DNA of 64,000 nucleotides from Arthrobacter sp. U41 (GCF_007679325.1 NZ_VEGI01000001.1:434001-498000); one strand, 5' to 3'. Shown: positions 43,380-53,068, counted from the first letter of the stretch. Translations and numbers: made by a program. The notes: a model not told the origin generated them from the sequence alone.

Positions 43380-45716
43380 ATGACGAAATCAGCCCCTCTT
43401 TCCCTGAAACCCCCGGTTTTCTTTGACCCCAGCGGAAAACGTTGGCGGAGAATTCTTGTCGCCCTGGTGGCCAGCGTGACGTTGGTAATCCTCACTGTCG
43501 TCTGGATTCTCCCTGCCGCCAGTGCACCCTTATGGAAAGGTCAGGAAAACCAGTCCGCGGAGTATCCGCGCCAGCTGTTGTCCACCGCGGACCTAAAGAA
43601 TATTCCCCGGATCGGCCCTGAAGGGGGCTTCGCTTTCGACCGGATCGCGCTCGTTGAGCGGGCCGACGGAAAGGTCCTGCTCAAGGATCCCTTCAGCAGT
43701 ACCATCTGGCGGGAAGCCACGGCGGATGAGATTGAGCTGATCGGCGATAGCCCGTATGCCATGGAAACTTTTGGGAAACCGGCAGACCGCACGTTGATGT
43801 TGACGTTCGACGATGGGCCGGACCCCAGGAACACGCCAGAAATCCTGGATTTGCTGTCCCGTGAGGGTGTGCCGGCGACGTTCTTCACGGTAGGCGACAA
43901 CGTCGTCAAGTACCCGGATATCTTCCGCCGCATAACGCAGGAAGGTCATATGGTGGGGAACCACACGATGTCCCACATCGATTTCTGGGCCCATGACGAC
44001 CTGTTCAACCGCCAGCAGATCATCGGGGCGGACCGCGTAATGCGTGCCTCGGACAGCTATGCAACCCGGTTGTTCCGGATTCCGACCGGCGACCCGGGGA
44101 ACAACTCCCTGGCCCTTCTGCAATCGCAGCAGCTGGGGTTCCTCCACATCAATATGGATTTTGATACGCGTGACTGGGCGTACGCGCCCGGAGTTCCGAT
44201 CACACCCGAGAAATTGGACGGCCAGGGGCATATAGTTCTGGTGCACGATGGCGGCGGGGACCGCAGCGCAACCATCGAAATGCTCAAGACCTTTATTCCG
44301 ATGGCCAAGGCGCAGGGCTACACCTTTACCACCGTCGCACCCATACTGCCGACCGAATTCGTACCCCAAAGCGACGTCAAGGGCGCAGTGGAGGACAATG
44401 CGACGTTGGCCGCGATGACCACGTATTTGGTCACTCCGAACGTTTTGCTCAGCTGGTTGTTCTGGTTCGGCATCGGCTCGCTGACCATCCTGACATTCCT
44501 TTATGTGGTCCTGGCACTGATCAACAATCGCCGGCAGAAAAAGCGCCTCTGGCCCGACATCAAAGACGAGGAGTGGCCTTTCGTCAGCGTCGTTCTGCCG
44601 GTCTTCAACGAAGAACTCGTTGTCGCCAAAACCCTCGACGCTCTCAGGGCCAGCGACTACCCGCGCATGGAGGTCGTCGCCATCAACGACGGCTCCACCG
44701 ACGGCACGCTGGCGGTTCTTTCCGATTACGCCCGGACATGGCCGCAACTGCGCGTCATCGACCAAGCGAACGGCGGAAAATCGGCCGCAAGTAATCACGG
44801 AATAAAACAATCCCGCGGCGACATCGTGATCACCCTCGACGGTGACACGCTGTTTGAACCGCAGACGATCAAGATGTTCGCCCGGCATTTCCTGGAACCA
44901 CGGAACGGGAAGATCGTCGGCGCGGTTGCCGGACTGGTGAAAGTCGGAAACCGCCGCAATATCCTGACGGCCTGGCAGGGCCTGGAATATCTCTCCGGCA
45001 TCTGTGTCACCCGAATGGCGGAGGGCCTCATGGGAGCAATCTCGATTGTTCCCGGCGCCTGCGCGGCATGGCGGAGGGACGCACTCGTCAAAGCGGGCGG
45101 CTACTCCCATGACACGCTCGCAGAGGACGCCGACCTGACCCTCTCACTGCAGCAACTCGGTTACAGCATCGTCCAGGAGAACTCAGCCGTCGCATGGACG
45201 GAGGCTCCCATGACTGTCCGGGGATTGTTCAAGCAGCGGCTCCGCTGGACCTTTGGCAATATCCAGACCCTGTACAAGCACCGGCACATGCTCTTCAATC
45301 CCCGGTTCGGCGCACTCGGCTTGCTGACCATGCCGTACGCACTGATCTCAGTACTTGTCCCGCTGGTTTTTATGCCCCTAACGGTCGTCGTCGCGGTGAC
45401 CAGCCTCGCCCGTGGGGAATGGCAGGCCGTCGCGCTGTTCTCGCTGTTCGTCATTGCAACCCACATGCTCATTTCGATTGTGGCGATAGTGATGGTCGGT
45501 GAGAGCCCCACGCACCTCCTGGTGGTGCCCATCTACAGGCTCATTTACGAACCCCTCCGCGCCTATGTGTTGTTCGGCTCCATGATCCTGGCACTACGGG
45601 GCACCGCGGTCGGCTGGTACAGGCCCGAACGGACCAACAGCGTCCTGATGCCGGCTGGCCTCGGGAAGCTGGGCCCCCTGGCCCCGGCGACCTCCGATCG
45701 TTTGGCCGCTTCGTGA
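43380..45716 (+). CDS. polysaccharide deacetylase-glycosyltransferase 2 fusion
   Basis: 778 residues, membrane-bound. An N-terminal helix (25-48) is followed by an extracellular NodB deacetylase domain with LTFDDGPDPR (metal Asp D144/D145) and GNHTMSH (H195, H199). Residues 370-395 form a second helix, then a processive family-2 glycosyltransferase: FVSVVLPVFNEELVVAKTLD, INDGSTDGT, ITLDGDTLF, LAEDADLTL and the QRLRWT (QxxRW) product-binding motif. Further C-terminal helices follow. This is the layout of enzymes that polymerise and de-N-acetylate a GlcNAc-type exopolysaccharide. Product identity is inferred. A GH18-like hydrolase follows after 73 bases. Confidence 0.93.
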   Translation: MTKSAPLSLKPPVFFDPSGKRWRRILVALVASVTLVILTVVWILPAASAPLWKGQENQSAEYPRQLLSTADLKNIPRIGPEGGFAFDRIALVERADGKVLLKDPFSSTIWREATADEIELIGDSPYAMETFGKPADRTLMLTFDDGPDPRNTPEILDLLSREGVPATFFTVGDNVVKYPDIFRRITQEGHMVGNHTMSHIDFWAHDDLFNRQQIIGADRVMRASDSYATRLFRIPTGDPGNNSLALLQSQQLGFLHINMDFDTRDWAYAPGVPITPEKLDGQGHIVLVHDGGGDRSATIEMLKTFIPMAKAQGYTFTTVAPILPTEFVPQSDVKGAVEDNATLAAMTTYLVTPNVLLSWLFWFGIGSLTILTFLYVVLALINNRRQKKRLWPDIKDEEWPFVSVVLPVFNEELVVAKTLDALRASDYPRMEVVAINDGSTDGTLAVLSDYARTWPQLRVIDQANGGKSAASNHGIKQSRGDIVITLDGDTLFEPQTIKMFARHFLEPRNGKIVGAVAGLVKVGNRRNILTAWQGLEYLSGICVTRMAEGLMGAISIVPGACAAWRRDALVKAGGYSHDTLAEDADLTLSLQQLGYSIVQENSAVAWTEAPMTVRGLFKQRLRWTFGNIQTLYKHRHMLFNPRFGALGLLTMPYALISVLVPLVFMPLTVVVAVTSLARGEWQAVALFSLFVIATHMLISIVAIVMVGESPTHLLVVPIYRLIYEPLRAYVLFGSMILALRGTAVGWYRPERTNSVLMPAGLGKLGPLAPATSDRLAAS

Positions 45717-45789
45717 CCACAGGCCTTCCGGCCGGGAAACCGCCAGAGTGCTGGCGACCCTGCCGGCTGGTGAACATTGGAGAGCATGC

Positions 45790-46884
45790 ATGCGTTCACG
45801 ACAGTCGCCAGTGTCCCGCAGTTGGAGCAGGTTACTGGCGGCCGCCGCCGTCGTGATGGCCGTGGCGACCTGCGCTCCCGCGGCTCCGGGGAACTACGGC
45901 CGGGAGGATGCAATGAGCAAGAGCCCGGCGCCCCAGCAGTGGTTCGGCGGCTACCTTGACGTGACCTTGACCCCGAACCTTCGGCTCCAGGACCTGCCCG
46001 CGCAGGGTACCGTCACTGCCGTCCTGTCATTCATCGGGGCCCATCCGCAGCAGCCCTGCCGACCATCCTGGGACGGCTACTACACTCTTGACCAGGACGA
46101 TGCCGGCCTGGCCCTCGAGGGGCAGGTGAGATCCTTCCGCGGGGCCGGCAATGACGTCGCGATAGCTTTTGGGGGTCAGCTCGCCACGGAGCTGGCCGTA
46201 GCCTGCACCGACGTCAAAGCGCTGGCTCAGGCTTACACGGCGGTCATCACAAAGTATCGCCTCGATACTTTGGATTTCGACGTCGAAGGCGACGGCCTGT
46301 CGGATCACTCCGCATCGGCGAGGCGCGCCGAAGCCGTCGCGCGCATTCAGGGAGACCGTCCGGCAGGCGATCCGCTGAAGGTGTGGCTGACCCTTCCGGT
46401 GTCGACGGACGGACTCACCCCGGACGGCGAAACGTCCGTCACCGCCATGCTCGATGCCGGAGTGGAACTCGCCGGCATCAACATCATGGTGATGAACTTC
46501 GGACCGCTGGCGCCGGGCCAGACAATGCTCGACGCGGCCAAGAGCGCGGCCGAGGCCACCCATCAGCAACTTGAGGCGCTGTATCGGAATGCCGGTAAAC
46601 CTCTCGAGGCCGCGGCCCTCTGGAACAGGATGGGGCTCACGCCCATGATCGGCGAGAACGACGTGAAGGGCCAGGTGTTCACCCTCGCGGACGCGGAGGG
46701 CCTGAACAGCTTCGCCGTGGAACGCGGGATCGGGCGGATGTCCATGTGGTCCTCCAACAGGGATACTGCGTGCACTTCCTCGAGCCCGCGCGAACCGGGC
46801 AGCAACGCGTCCAGCAGCTGCAGCGGAGTGGCGCAAGAGCCCGGGATGTTCGCCAAAGTGCTCGGCAAAACCTTTGCCGGCTAA
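45790..46884 (+). CDS. secreted glycoside hydrolase family 18-like protein
   Basis: About 364 residues. Signal peptide with a possible lipobox (MAVATC). The TIM-barrel contains WFGGYLDVTL, TAVLSFIGAHP, VAIAFGGQLATELAVAC and the GH18 signature DTLDFDVEGDG (DxxDxDxE, with the final Glu as acid/base), then GINIMVMNFGPL and IGRMSMWSSNRD (C-terminal Trp). It is expected to cut beta-1,4-GlcNAc-type chains. Placed directly behind the deacetylase-synthase, it may trim or release the same polymer. ATG at 45790 with GGAGAG upstream. Confidence 0.88.
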   Translation: MRSRQSPVSRSWSRLLAAAAVVMAVATCAPAAPGNYGREDAMSKSPAPQQWFGGYLDVTLTPNLRLQDLPAQGTVTAVLSFIGAHPQQPCRPSWDGYYTLDQDDAGLALEGQVRSFRGAGNDVAIAFGGQLATELAVACTDVKALAQAYTAVITKYRLDTLDFDVEGDGLSDHSASARRAEAVARIQGDRPAGDPLKVWLTLPVSTDGLTPDGETSVTAMLDAGVELAGINIMVMNFGPLAPGQTMLDAAKSAAEATHQQLEALYRNAGKPLEAAALWNRMGLTPMIGENDVKGQVFTLADAEGLNSFAVERGIGRMSMWSSNRDTACTSSSPREPGSNASSSCSGVAQEPGMFAKVLGKTFAG

Positions 46885-46932
46885 GCCGCTGCCCGGGCCG
46901 GCTACCTGCCGCCTGCCTTTCTACCTGGCTGT

Positions 46933-48330
46933 CTACCTGCTTGCGGCCTTGTCCAGCACGATCTGCTGCACATCAAGGTAGCCGGTCTCGAACCCGGCGC
47001 GGGAGTAGCAAAGGTAGAACAGCCACATCCGCTGGAAGACCTCGTCAAAACCGAGGGCCCTGACATCGTCGGCGCGGCCCATAAAACGCTCCTCCCAGAG
47101 CCGCAGTGTCTGGGCGTAATGCTCGCCCATGGCGAGGCGTTCACGGACCCGGAGCCCGGTCTGCTTCTCGGTGATCTCCTCGATGGCCCGGACCGATGGG
47201 ATGACGCCGCCGGGGAAGATGTACTTGTGCACCCAGGTGTAGCTGGTCCGGGTGGCGATCAGCCGGTCGTGGCCGATGGTGATGGCCTGGATGGCCACCT
47301 TGCCGCCGGGGGCCAGGACCCGCTCGATTGTCTGGAAGTACGTGGCCCAGTACTCGTAGCCGACCGCCTCGATCATCTCGACCGAGACAACGGCGTCGAA
47401 CTCGCCCTCCACGGCGCGGTAGTCCTTGAGTTCGATCGTGACGGCGTCGGCGTAGCCGGCCTCGGCTACGCGCTGCCGGGCCAGTTCCTGCTGCTCGCTG
47501 GACAGCGTCACGGAGTAGACAGTCGCCCCGCGGGCCGCGGCGCGGAGGGCCAGCTCGCCCCAGCCGGTGCCGATTTCAAGTACGCGCGTCCCCTCAGTGA
47601 CGCCGGCCCTGTCCAGCAGCCGGTCGATCTTCGCCTGCTGCGCGGCAGCCAGGCCGTCCCAGGCAACGTTCCGCAGCGCATCGCCGCTCTCCGGGAAGAG
47701 GGCGCTGGAATACGTCATGGTGTTGTCAAGGAACGTCGCGAAGAGTTCGTTGGACAGGTCGTAGTGCCGGGAGATGTTGGAGCGGGTGTTCTGCTCCGTG
47801 TTCCGTTCCGTGCGCGGGGTGCGCGGAAGGTAGAGACCGCGCAGTTTCTGCAGCGGCTCCGGCACCAGGGTCCCCACCCGTGCGGCGAAGACTTCCATCA
47901 CCGCCGTGAGGTCATCGGCGTCCCAGTCCCCGGCCATGTAGGACTCCCCCAGGCCGATCAGCCCGCCGTCGCCGAGCCGGGCGGCGAAAGCCTCCGGACG
48001 GTTCATGGTCATGACCGGGAAAACCTGGCCCGGTTCGGCCTGGCCGGACGCGGCCCTGCCCAGAACTGTGCCGTCGGGGTAGCGCACCTCCAGCGGAAGG
48101 CGGCGCACGGCGGCGCGGAAGATGGCATCCGCGGCCCGGCCTGCCAACCGGGCCTTGAAGCTCGAAGGCACGGTGGCAACGCTGGGCCAGACGGCGGCGT
48201 CGATGGCTGCGGGCGGCTGCGGCACCGTGTAGGGCACACCCGGGTTCGCCTGGGCAATCGTCTGGGCCGGGTTCGTCTGGGCCGGGTTCGTCTGCGCCGT
48301 GTGGGGTCCGGTCGCTTCGGTCATGGTCAC
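46933..48330 (-). CDS. cyclopropane-fatty-acyl-phospholipid synthase family methyltransferase
   Basis: 465 residues. A Pro/Ala/Gln/Asn-rich N-terminus (with QTNPA repeated) is followed by the CFAS N-terminal domain (FPVMTMNRPEAFAARLGDGG, GLGESYMAGDWDADDLTAVM) and the SAM domain: ISRHYDLSNELFATFLDNTM, VLEIGTGWGELALRAA, SVEMIEAVGYEYW, and the later YTWVHKYIFPGG and EHYAQTLRLWEERF. It adds a methylene or methyl group to unsaturated acyl chains of membrane lipids; the exact product is unknown. GTG at 48330 with GGAGGCAG upstream overlaps the DUF1365 stop. Confidence 0.92.
   Translation of the reverse strand: MTMTEATGPHTAQTNPAQTNPAQTIAQANPGVPYTVPQPPAAIDAAVWPSVATVPSSFKARLAGRAADAIFRAAVRRLPLEVRYPDGTVLGRAASGQAEPGQVFPVMTMNRPEAFAARLGDGGLIGLGESYMAGDWDADDLTAVMEVFAARVGTLVPEPLQKLRGLYLPRTPRTERNTEQNTRSNISRHYDLSNELFATFLDNTMTYSSALFPESGDALRNVAWDGLAAAQQAKIDRLLDRAGVTEGTRVLEIGTGWGELALRAAARGATVYSVTLSSEQQELARQRVAEAGYADAVTIELKDYRAVEGEFDAVVSVEMIEAVGYEYWATYFQTIERVLAPGGKVAIQAITIGHDRLIATRTSYTWVHKYIFPGGVIPSVRAIEEITEKQTGLRVRERLAMGEHYAQTLRLWEERFMGRADDVRALGFDEVFQRMWLFYLCYSRAGFETGYLDVQQIVLDKAASR
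48261..48290 (-). repeat. 15-bp perfect tandem duplication
   Basis: Two identical 15-base units (TCTGGGCCGGGTTCG) with partial copies on both sides, encoding the QTNPA repeat in the N-terminus of the CFA-synthase-like protein. Confidence 0.9.
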
Positions 48331-49058
48331 TGGACTGCCTCCTGTGAGGGGTGGTGTGGTCTTTTGACGACGGGCAACTTACGTGCCCAGAGTTTGATTC
48401 CCTGCCAGCGGATCTGCGCTGCGACACGCAGCGGCGCCAGCGGGACGGCGAGCGCCGCCGCCAGGATGTTCGGCACGGTGGCTTCGCGGCGGACGCCGTC
48501 CACAGTTGCGACGAAGGGCTTCTGCCCCTCCCGCTCCAGGACGATCGAGACGGCGAGCCGCTCTGCGGGTTCCGGAAGCTTCATCCGGTACCGGCCTTCG
48601 ACGTCGTTGAACGGGGAGACGTAGAACGCCTTCGGGACGGTGGCCCGGCCGGCGTCGTCGGTCTCCAGGAGGTAGCAGTGCCGCTCCCCATAGGTGTTGT
48701 GGACCTCTGCGATGACGCAGCGCAGCCCGCCCGCGGGGTCGTGGCACCAGAACAGGCTCAGCGGGTTGAAGACATGTCCGAAGACCCGGGCGCTGGCCAG
48801 CATGGTGATCCGGCCGCCGTCGAGCGTGATGCCCTGGGTGGCAAGGTAGCGCTCGACGTTGCCGCGCAGTGTCCCGTCCGGGTCGCCCAGGTGGTCCGCC
48901 ACGGAGAAGCCGGCCAGCGGGGCCAGCCAGCGCGGGAGGCTGGGGAGGGCATCGACGTCGACGTACCAGCTGTAGCTGCGGTAGGTGAAGGCGTTGTGCA
49001 ACGGGGTGCGGCGCACATGCGCGATGGACGTGCGGTAGATGGCAGCCGATGTGTTCAT
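48327..49058 (-). CDS. DUF1365 domain-containing protein
   Basis: 243 residues with the typical start IYRTSIAHVRRTPLHNAFTY, RVFGHVFNPLSLFWCHD, IAEVHNTYGERHCYLLE and FYVSPFNDVEGRYRMKLP. DUF1365 proteins are almost always found between an FAD oxidoreductase and a cyclopropane-synthase-like enzyme, and act in modifying membrane fatty acids. Starts and stops overlap both neighbours by four bases. Confidence 0.93.
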   Translation of the reverse strand: MNTSAAIYRTSIAHVRRTPLHNAFTYRSYSWYVDVDALPSLPRWLAPLAGFSVADHLGDPDGTLRGNVERYLATQGITLDGGRITMLASARVFGHVFNPLSLFWCHDPAGGLRCVIAEVHNTYGERHCYLLETDDAGRATVPKAFYVSPFNDVEGRYRMKLPEPAERLAVSIVLEREGQKPFVATVDGVRREATVPNILAAALAVPLAPLRVAAQIRWQGIKLWARKLPVVKRPHHPSQEAVQ

Positions 49059-50452
49059 GAGCCCTCCGCGGGCACGGACTGCAGGTCGGGATCGACGGCG
49101 ACGGCGCGGTACTCCTCGTTGAGCACGACGGCGGGGTCATCCCACGTGCGACCGAGCCGCTCCGCTGCCTTGACGCCGGACAGGGCGCCGTCCTCGTGGA
49201 ACCCCCAGCCGTGGTAGGCGCCGGCGAAGGCCAGCCGGTCATCGCCGAGCGTCAGGATCCTCTGCTGGGCCTTCAGGGAATCCGGGGTGTACTGCGGGTG
49301 CTCGTAGACCATGCGCTCAATCACGGTGTCGTCCCCAATCAGCTCGGATTCGCCCAGGCTGACAATGTAGCGCCCCAGGTCCACGGGGGCCAGCCGCTGC
49401 AGCCGGGTCATGTCGTAGCTGACCAGGACCTTGTCCGGCCGGGCGTCGCAGGACGGCAGCCGGTAGTTCCAGGACGCCTTGGCGTTGTCGCTGGACGGCA
49501 GAACGGCGGCATCGCGGTGGAAGACCGTGTGGTTGACCGAGTACGGCATGCCGGCCAGGGCCTCGCGCTCGGCCGGCGAGGCGTCGGTGAGCATGTCCAG
49601 GGCCTGGGCCGGGTGGGTGGCGATGACCACGGCATCGAAGTTTTCGGTGGACACTGTTCCCGTACGGGTGGTCGTGGTCAGCTCCACACCGTGCTTGTGG
49701 CGGCGCACTCCGGTGACCGGGCTGGACAGTCGGATATCCGGCAGGGTGGCGGCGACCCTGTCCACATAGGTGCGCGAGCCGCCGGTGACGGTGCGCCACT
49801 GCGGTGAACCGGAGACCCCGAGCAGCCCGTGGTGTCCCAGGAAGGTGAAGAGGTAGCGTGCCGGGTAAGCCAGCGCCGTGGTGGGATCGCAGGACCAGAC
49901 CGCGCTCACCACGGGGGTCATGAAGTGCGAGATGAAGTAGCTGCTGAACTTCTCCCGGGCCAGGAACTCCCCCAATGTGAGCTCCGGCGCCCCGGCTTTC
50001 GCTTCCTCGGCAAGCAAGGCGCGGGCCCTGCGGTAGAAGCGCATCACCTCGAGGAGCATCAGCAGGTAGCGTCCGCGCAGCACGGTGGAGGGCCGCGGAA
50101 GGATGCCGCGGCCCTTGGCCCGGGCCCCGGCGTACTCCAGCCCGCAGCCGTCGCATCGGACGGACATGCTCATTTCGGAGTCCTGCGTCTCAATGCCCAG
50201 TTCGGCGAAGAGCCGCAGGAGCGTGGGGTACGTCCGTTCGTTGTGGACGATGAAGCCAGTGTCGATCCCCAGCATGGGACCGCCGGCCTGCCTGACGTCG
50301 TGGGTGTGGGCGTGGCCGCCCAGCCGTGCGTCCGCTTCGAAGAGGGTCACAGTGTCCTGCCGGTTCAGCACGTACGCGGCGGTCAGGCCCGCCACGCCGC
50401 TGCCGATCACAGCTACTCGCCGGCCCGGGGGAAATCCTGCTGCATCTGACAC
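49055..50452 (-). CDS. FAD-dependent amine-oxidase-like oxidoreductase
   Basis: 465 residues. N-terminal dinucleotide motif RRVAVIGSGVAGLTAAYVLN and the following FEADARLGGHAHTHDV; mid-region HPAQALDMLTD; C-terminal FAD motif RLAFAGAYHGWGFHEDGALS. A Cys pair (CDGCG) is present. It is the first gene of the three-gene lipid operon; homologues are thought to dehydrogenate acyl chains of phospholipids. GTG at 50452 follows AGGAGCAG, so I reject the longer frame to 50566. It is divergent from the LysR gene. Confidence 0.9.
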   Translation of the reverse strand: MSDAAGFPPGRRVAVIGSGVAGLTAAYVLNRQDTVTLFEADARLGGHAHTHDVRQAGGPMLGIDTGFIVHNERTYPTLLRLFAELGIETQDSEMSMSVRCDGCGLEYAGARAKGRGILPRPSTVLRGRYLLMLLEVMRFYRRARALLAEEAKAGAPELTLGEFLAREKFSSYFISHFMTPVVSAVWSCDPTTALAYPARYLFTFLGHHGLLGVSGSPQWRTVTGGSRTYVDRVAATLPDIRLSSPVTGVRRHKHGVELTTTTRTGTVSTENFDAVVIATHPAQALDMLTDASPAEREALAGMPYSVNHTVFHRDAAVLPSSDNAKASWNYRLPSCDARPDKVLVSYDMTRLQRLAPVDLGRYIVSLGESELIGDDTVIERMVYEHPQYTPDSLKAQQRILTLGDDRLAFAGAYHGWGFHEDGALSGVKAAERLGRTWDDPAVVLNEEYRAVAVDPDLQSVPAEGS

Positions 50453-50626
50453 TGGTCTGCTCCTGTTGGCTCTGCCGGAATCGTCCTGGTGAATCGTCTT
50501 ATGGGCAATTCGTCGCCGCGGGGCTGACGGATGTGTGCGACTTTTCAGCAATTCGCTTTTCTCCAATGTGCCAGAATGAAGCGGGATTGCGGTCCCGCCT
50601 CACCGGAACACGCGAAGGGCAAACCT

Positions 50627-51553
50627 TTGATCAACCCCGTTCATCTGCGGACCCTTGTCGAAGTGACCAGGCTCGGCTCTTTCGCGGCGGCCGCCACGCG
50701 GCTCGGCTACACGGCGTCGGCGGTCTCCCAGCAGATGGCGGCGCTGGAGCGGGACACCGGCGTCGAACTGTTCCAGCGATCGGCCCGCAGCATCCAGCCC
50801 ACCGAAGCGGCGTTGGTGATGACCCGGCACGCGGCCAAGGTCCTCACGGACATCGAGGCGCTGATGGCGGCGGCCTCCCGCACCGGGGATCCCGCGCGGC
50901 AGGAACTCCGGCTGGGCATCTTCCCCAGCCTGGCCACCTATGTGCTGCCGCGGCTTTTGGGGAACCCGGCGTGGAAGAAACTCGGCATCGACCTGCGGGT
51001 TTCCGTGGCGGAACCGGCCCAGACCATCCAGGGCCTGCGCACCGGCGGCGAGCTTGACGTCGCCCTCGTGTACCAGGTGGGGCAATCGGGCCTCGCATGG
51101 CCGCACACCGTCAACCGGCAGTGGATCGGCGACGACGACTTCCGGGTGGTGCTGCCGGCGGCCTGGGGCATCGGCACGGATTCAAAGGTGGCGGCGGACC
51201 ACCTCTCCGACATGCCGTGGATTGTGCACCACCCCGGCACCTCGGACGCCACCGTGATCGAGCGGCTCTTTGCCAGCTGCAACCTGCACCCGCGGGTGGT
51301 CGCCTACAGCGATGACTTCCATGCCAGCCTCGAGATGGCGGCGGCGGGACTGGGCGCGGCCCTGGTTCCCGAGCTGGCGCTGCTGCACCGACCGGCCGGC
51401 GTGGTGGTGCTGGATGTCCCCGAGATCCGGCTGGCACGCAACGTCTTTGCCTTGCTGATCAATGAAAAACAGACGGCGCAGGTCCAGCTTTTCGTCGAAC
51501 TCCTGGCCGACACCTTCAACTCCTCCACCCCGAAACAGGGCGTCGCCCGCTAA
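50627..51553 (+). CDS. LysR family transcriptional regulator
   Basis: 308 residues from a TTG at 50627 preceded by GAAGGG. N-terminal winged helix-turn-helix (HLRTLVEVTRLGSFAAAATR, LGYTASAVSQQMAALERD) and a C-terminal effector domain (ELRLGIFPSLATYVLPRLL, GGELDVALVY, YSDDFHASLEMAAAGLG). A divergent position relative to the FAD/DUF1365/CFA operon suggests that it controls that operon and itself. The inducer is unknown. Confidence 0.92.
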   Translation: MINPVHLRTLVEVTRLGSFAAAATRLGYTASAVSQQMAALERDTGVELFQRSARSIQPTEAALVMTRHAAKVLTDIEALMAAASRTGDPARQELRLGIFPSLATYVLPRLLGNPAWKKLGIDLRVSVAEPAQTIQGLRTGGELDVALVYQVGQSGLAWPHTVNRQWIGDDDFRVVLPAAWGIGTDSKVAADHLSDMPWIVHHPGTSDATVIERLFASCNLHPRVVAYSDDFHASLEMAAAGLGAALVPELALLHRPAGVVVLDVPEIRLARNVFALLINEKQTAQVQLFVELLADTFNSSTPKQGVAR

Positions 51554-51570
51554 GGGCAATCAGCGCCGAA

Positions 51571-52977
51571 TCAGCGGCGGCGCAGCCGCCGGCGGAGTCC
51601 CGTGCCCATCCCGGCGAGCGCGCTGATGATCCGGTGTTTGGCTGGGCTGTAGGGCGGGTAGATCAGTTCCAGGGTGTCCGGCCGCTGGGGCTTGGCCAGG
51701 GTGGACCGTTCATGGGAGAACGTCCGGAGCGAGTGCTCACCGTGGTAGGCGCCCATGCCGCTGCCGCCGACCCCTCCGAACGGCAGGCCCGGGACCATCA
51801 GGTGCGCGGCCGGGACGTCGAAGCAGAGCGCTCCCGACGAGGTGCGTTCCGCGAACGCCCGGCGCGTGCCGGCGTCGTTACTGAACACGTACAGCGCCAG
51901 CGGCTTGGCGCCGTCGTTGATCATCCGGATGGCCTCATCCCGGCCGGCCACCGGGACCAGCGGGAGCAGCGGCCCGAAGATCTCCTCCCCCATGACAGTG
52001 TCCCCGGTGGCGGGCCGGAGCAGGGTCGGGGCGAAGTGGCGGCTCGCGGCGTCCCGTTCGCCGCCGTGGACCACGGTGCTGCCGTCGGCGAGGGCGGCAA
52101 TCCGTTGGAAGTGGCGGTCGTTGACGATCCTGCCGTAGGAGCCGCTGCGGGCCGAGTCCGGACCGAAGAGCGCGCCGATCGCTTTGACCAGCTCGCGCTC
52201 CAGCGGCACCAGCACGTCCTCGGTGGCCAGGATGTAGTCGGGCGCCACGCAGGTCTGGCCGGCGTTCATGAACCGGCCCCACGCGAGCCGTTTGGCTGCC
52301 CTGGCCAGGTCTGTGGACGAGTCCACGTAGGCCGGTGATTTGCCGCCCAGTTCCAGGGTGACCGGCGTCAGGTTCTCTGCCGCCGCGCGCAGCACCGCCT
52401 TGGCCGCGGTTTCCCCACCGGTGAAGAAGATGTGGTCAAAGCGCTGGCCCAGCAGGGCCGCGGTTTCCGGGATGCCGCCCTGGACCACCTCGGCCGCGCC
52501 TGCCAGATACTCCGGAATCCAGCGCGCCATTGCCGCCGAGGTGGCGGGGGCGTGTTCGCTCGGCTTGAGTACCACAGTGTTGCCGGCCGCGAGCGCACCG
52601 GCCAGCGGGGCGAGCAGCAGCTGCAGAGGATAGTTCCACGGGCCGATCACCAGCACGACCCCCAGCGGGGTCAGTTCGGTCCACGCTTTGGCCGGCTGGA
52701 CAGCGAGCGGCACAGCGACCGGACGCGGCCGCAGCCAGGCCTCGAGGTTCTTTTCCAGGTGCGCGGCTTCGGCCGTGACAAAGCCGATTTCCGTCAGCAG
52801 GGACTCGGTGGCGTGCTTGCCCAGGTCGGCGCGCAGTGCTTCGGCGAACTCTGTGCGGCGCTCGGCCAGCATCCGGCGCAGGCTGCCAAGCTGCTCCAGC
52901 CGCCAGGCCAGGGGGCGGGTCACTCCGCTGTCATAGAGTTCACGGGCGCGGTCGACGGCGTCAGAAGCAGGTTGCAT
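51571..52977 (-). CDS. aldehyde dehydrogenase family protein
   Basis: 468 residues, short class-3-type ALDH. Motifs: VLVIGPWNYPLQLLLAPLAG (NAD-binding and oxyanion Asn), FFTGGETAAKAV, VTLELGGKSPAYV (general base Glu), NAGQTCVAPDY (catalytic Cys), GEEIFGPLLPLVPV and GGVGGSGMGAYHG. It oxidises an aliphatic or aromatic aldehyde with NAD(P)+, possibly lipid-derived. ATG at 52977; the frame to 53223 is antisense to the transporter region. Divergent from the BCCT gene, 91 bases apart. Confidence 0.95.
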   Translation of the reverse strand: MQPASDAVDRARELYDSGVTRPLAWRLEQLGSLRRMLAERRTEFAEALRADLGKHATESLLTEIGFVTAEAAHLEKNLEAWLRPRPVAVPLAVQPAKAWTELTPLGVVLVIGPWNYPLQLLLAPLAGALAAGNTVVLKPSEHAPATSAAMARWIPEYLAGAAEVVQGGIPETAALLGQRFDHIFFTGGETAAKAVLRAAAENLTPVTLELGGKSPAYVDSSTDLARAAKRLAWGRFMNAGQTCVAPDYILATEDVLVPLERELVKAIGALFGPDSARSGSYGRIVNDRHFQRIAALADGSTVVHGGERDAASRHFAPTLLRPATGDTVMGEEIFGPLLPLVPVAGRDEAIRMINDGAKPLALYVFSNDAGTRRAFAERTSSGALCFDVPAAHLMVPGLPFGGVGGSGMGAYHGEHSLRTFSHERSTLAKPQRPDTLELIYPPYSPAKHRIISALAGMGTGLRRRLRRR

Positions 52978-53068
52978 GAACTCAATGTACCGGGGCGGTG
53001 TGCACCCCCGCACCGTTTCCCGGATCCAACCCGTATTCCAGCCAGAGTCCGGCCGGTACGCTGAAGAG

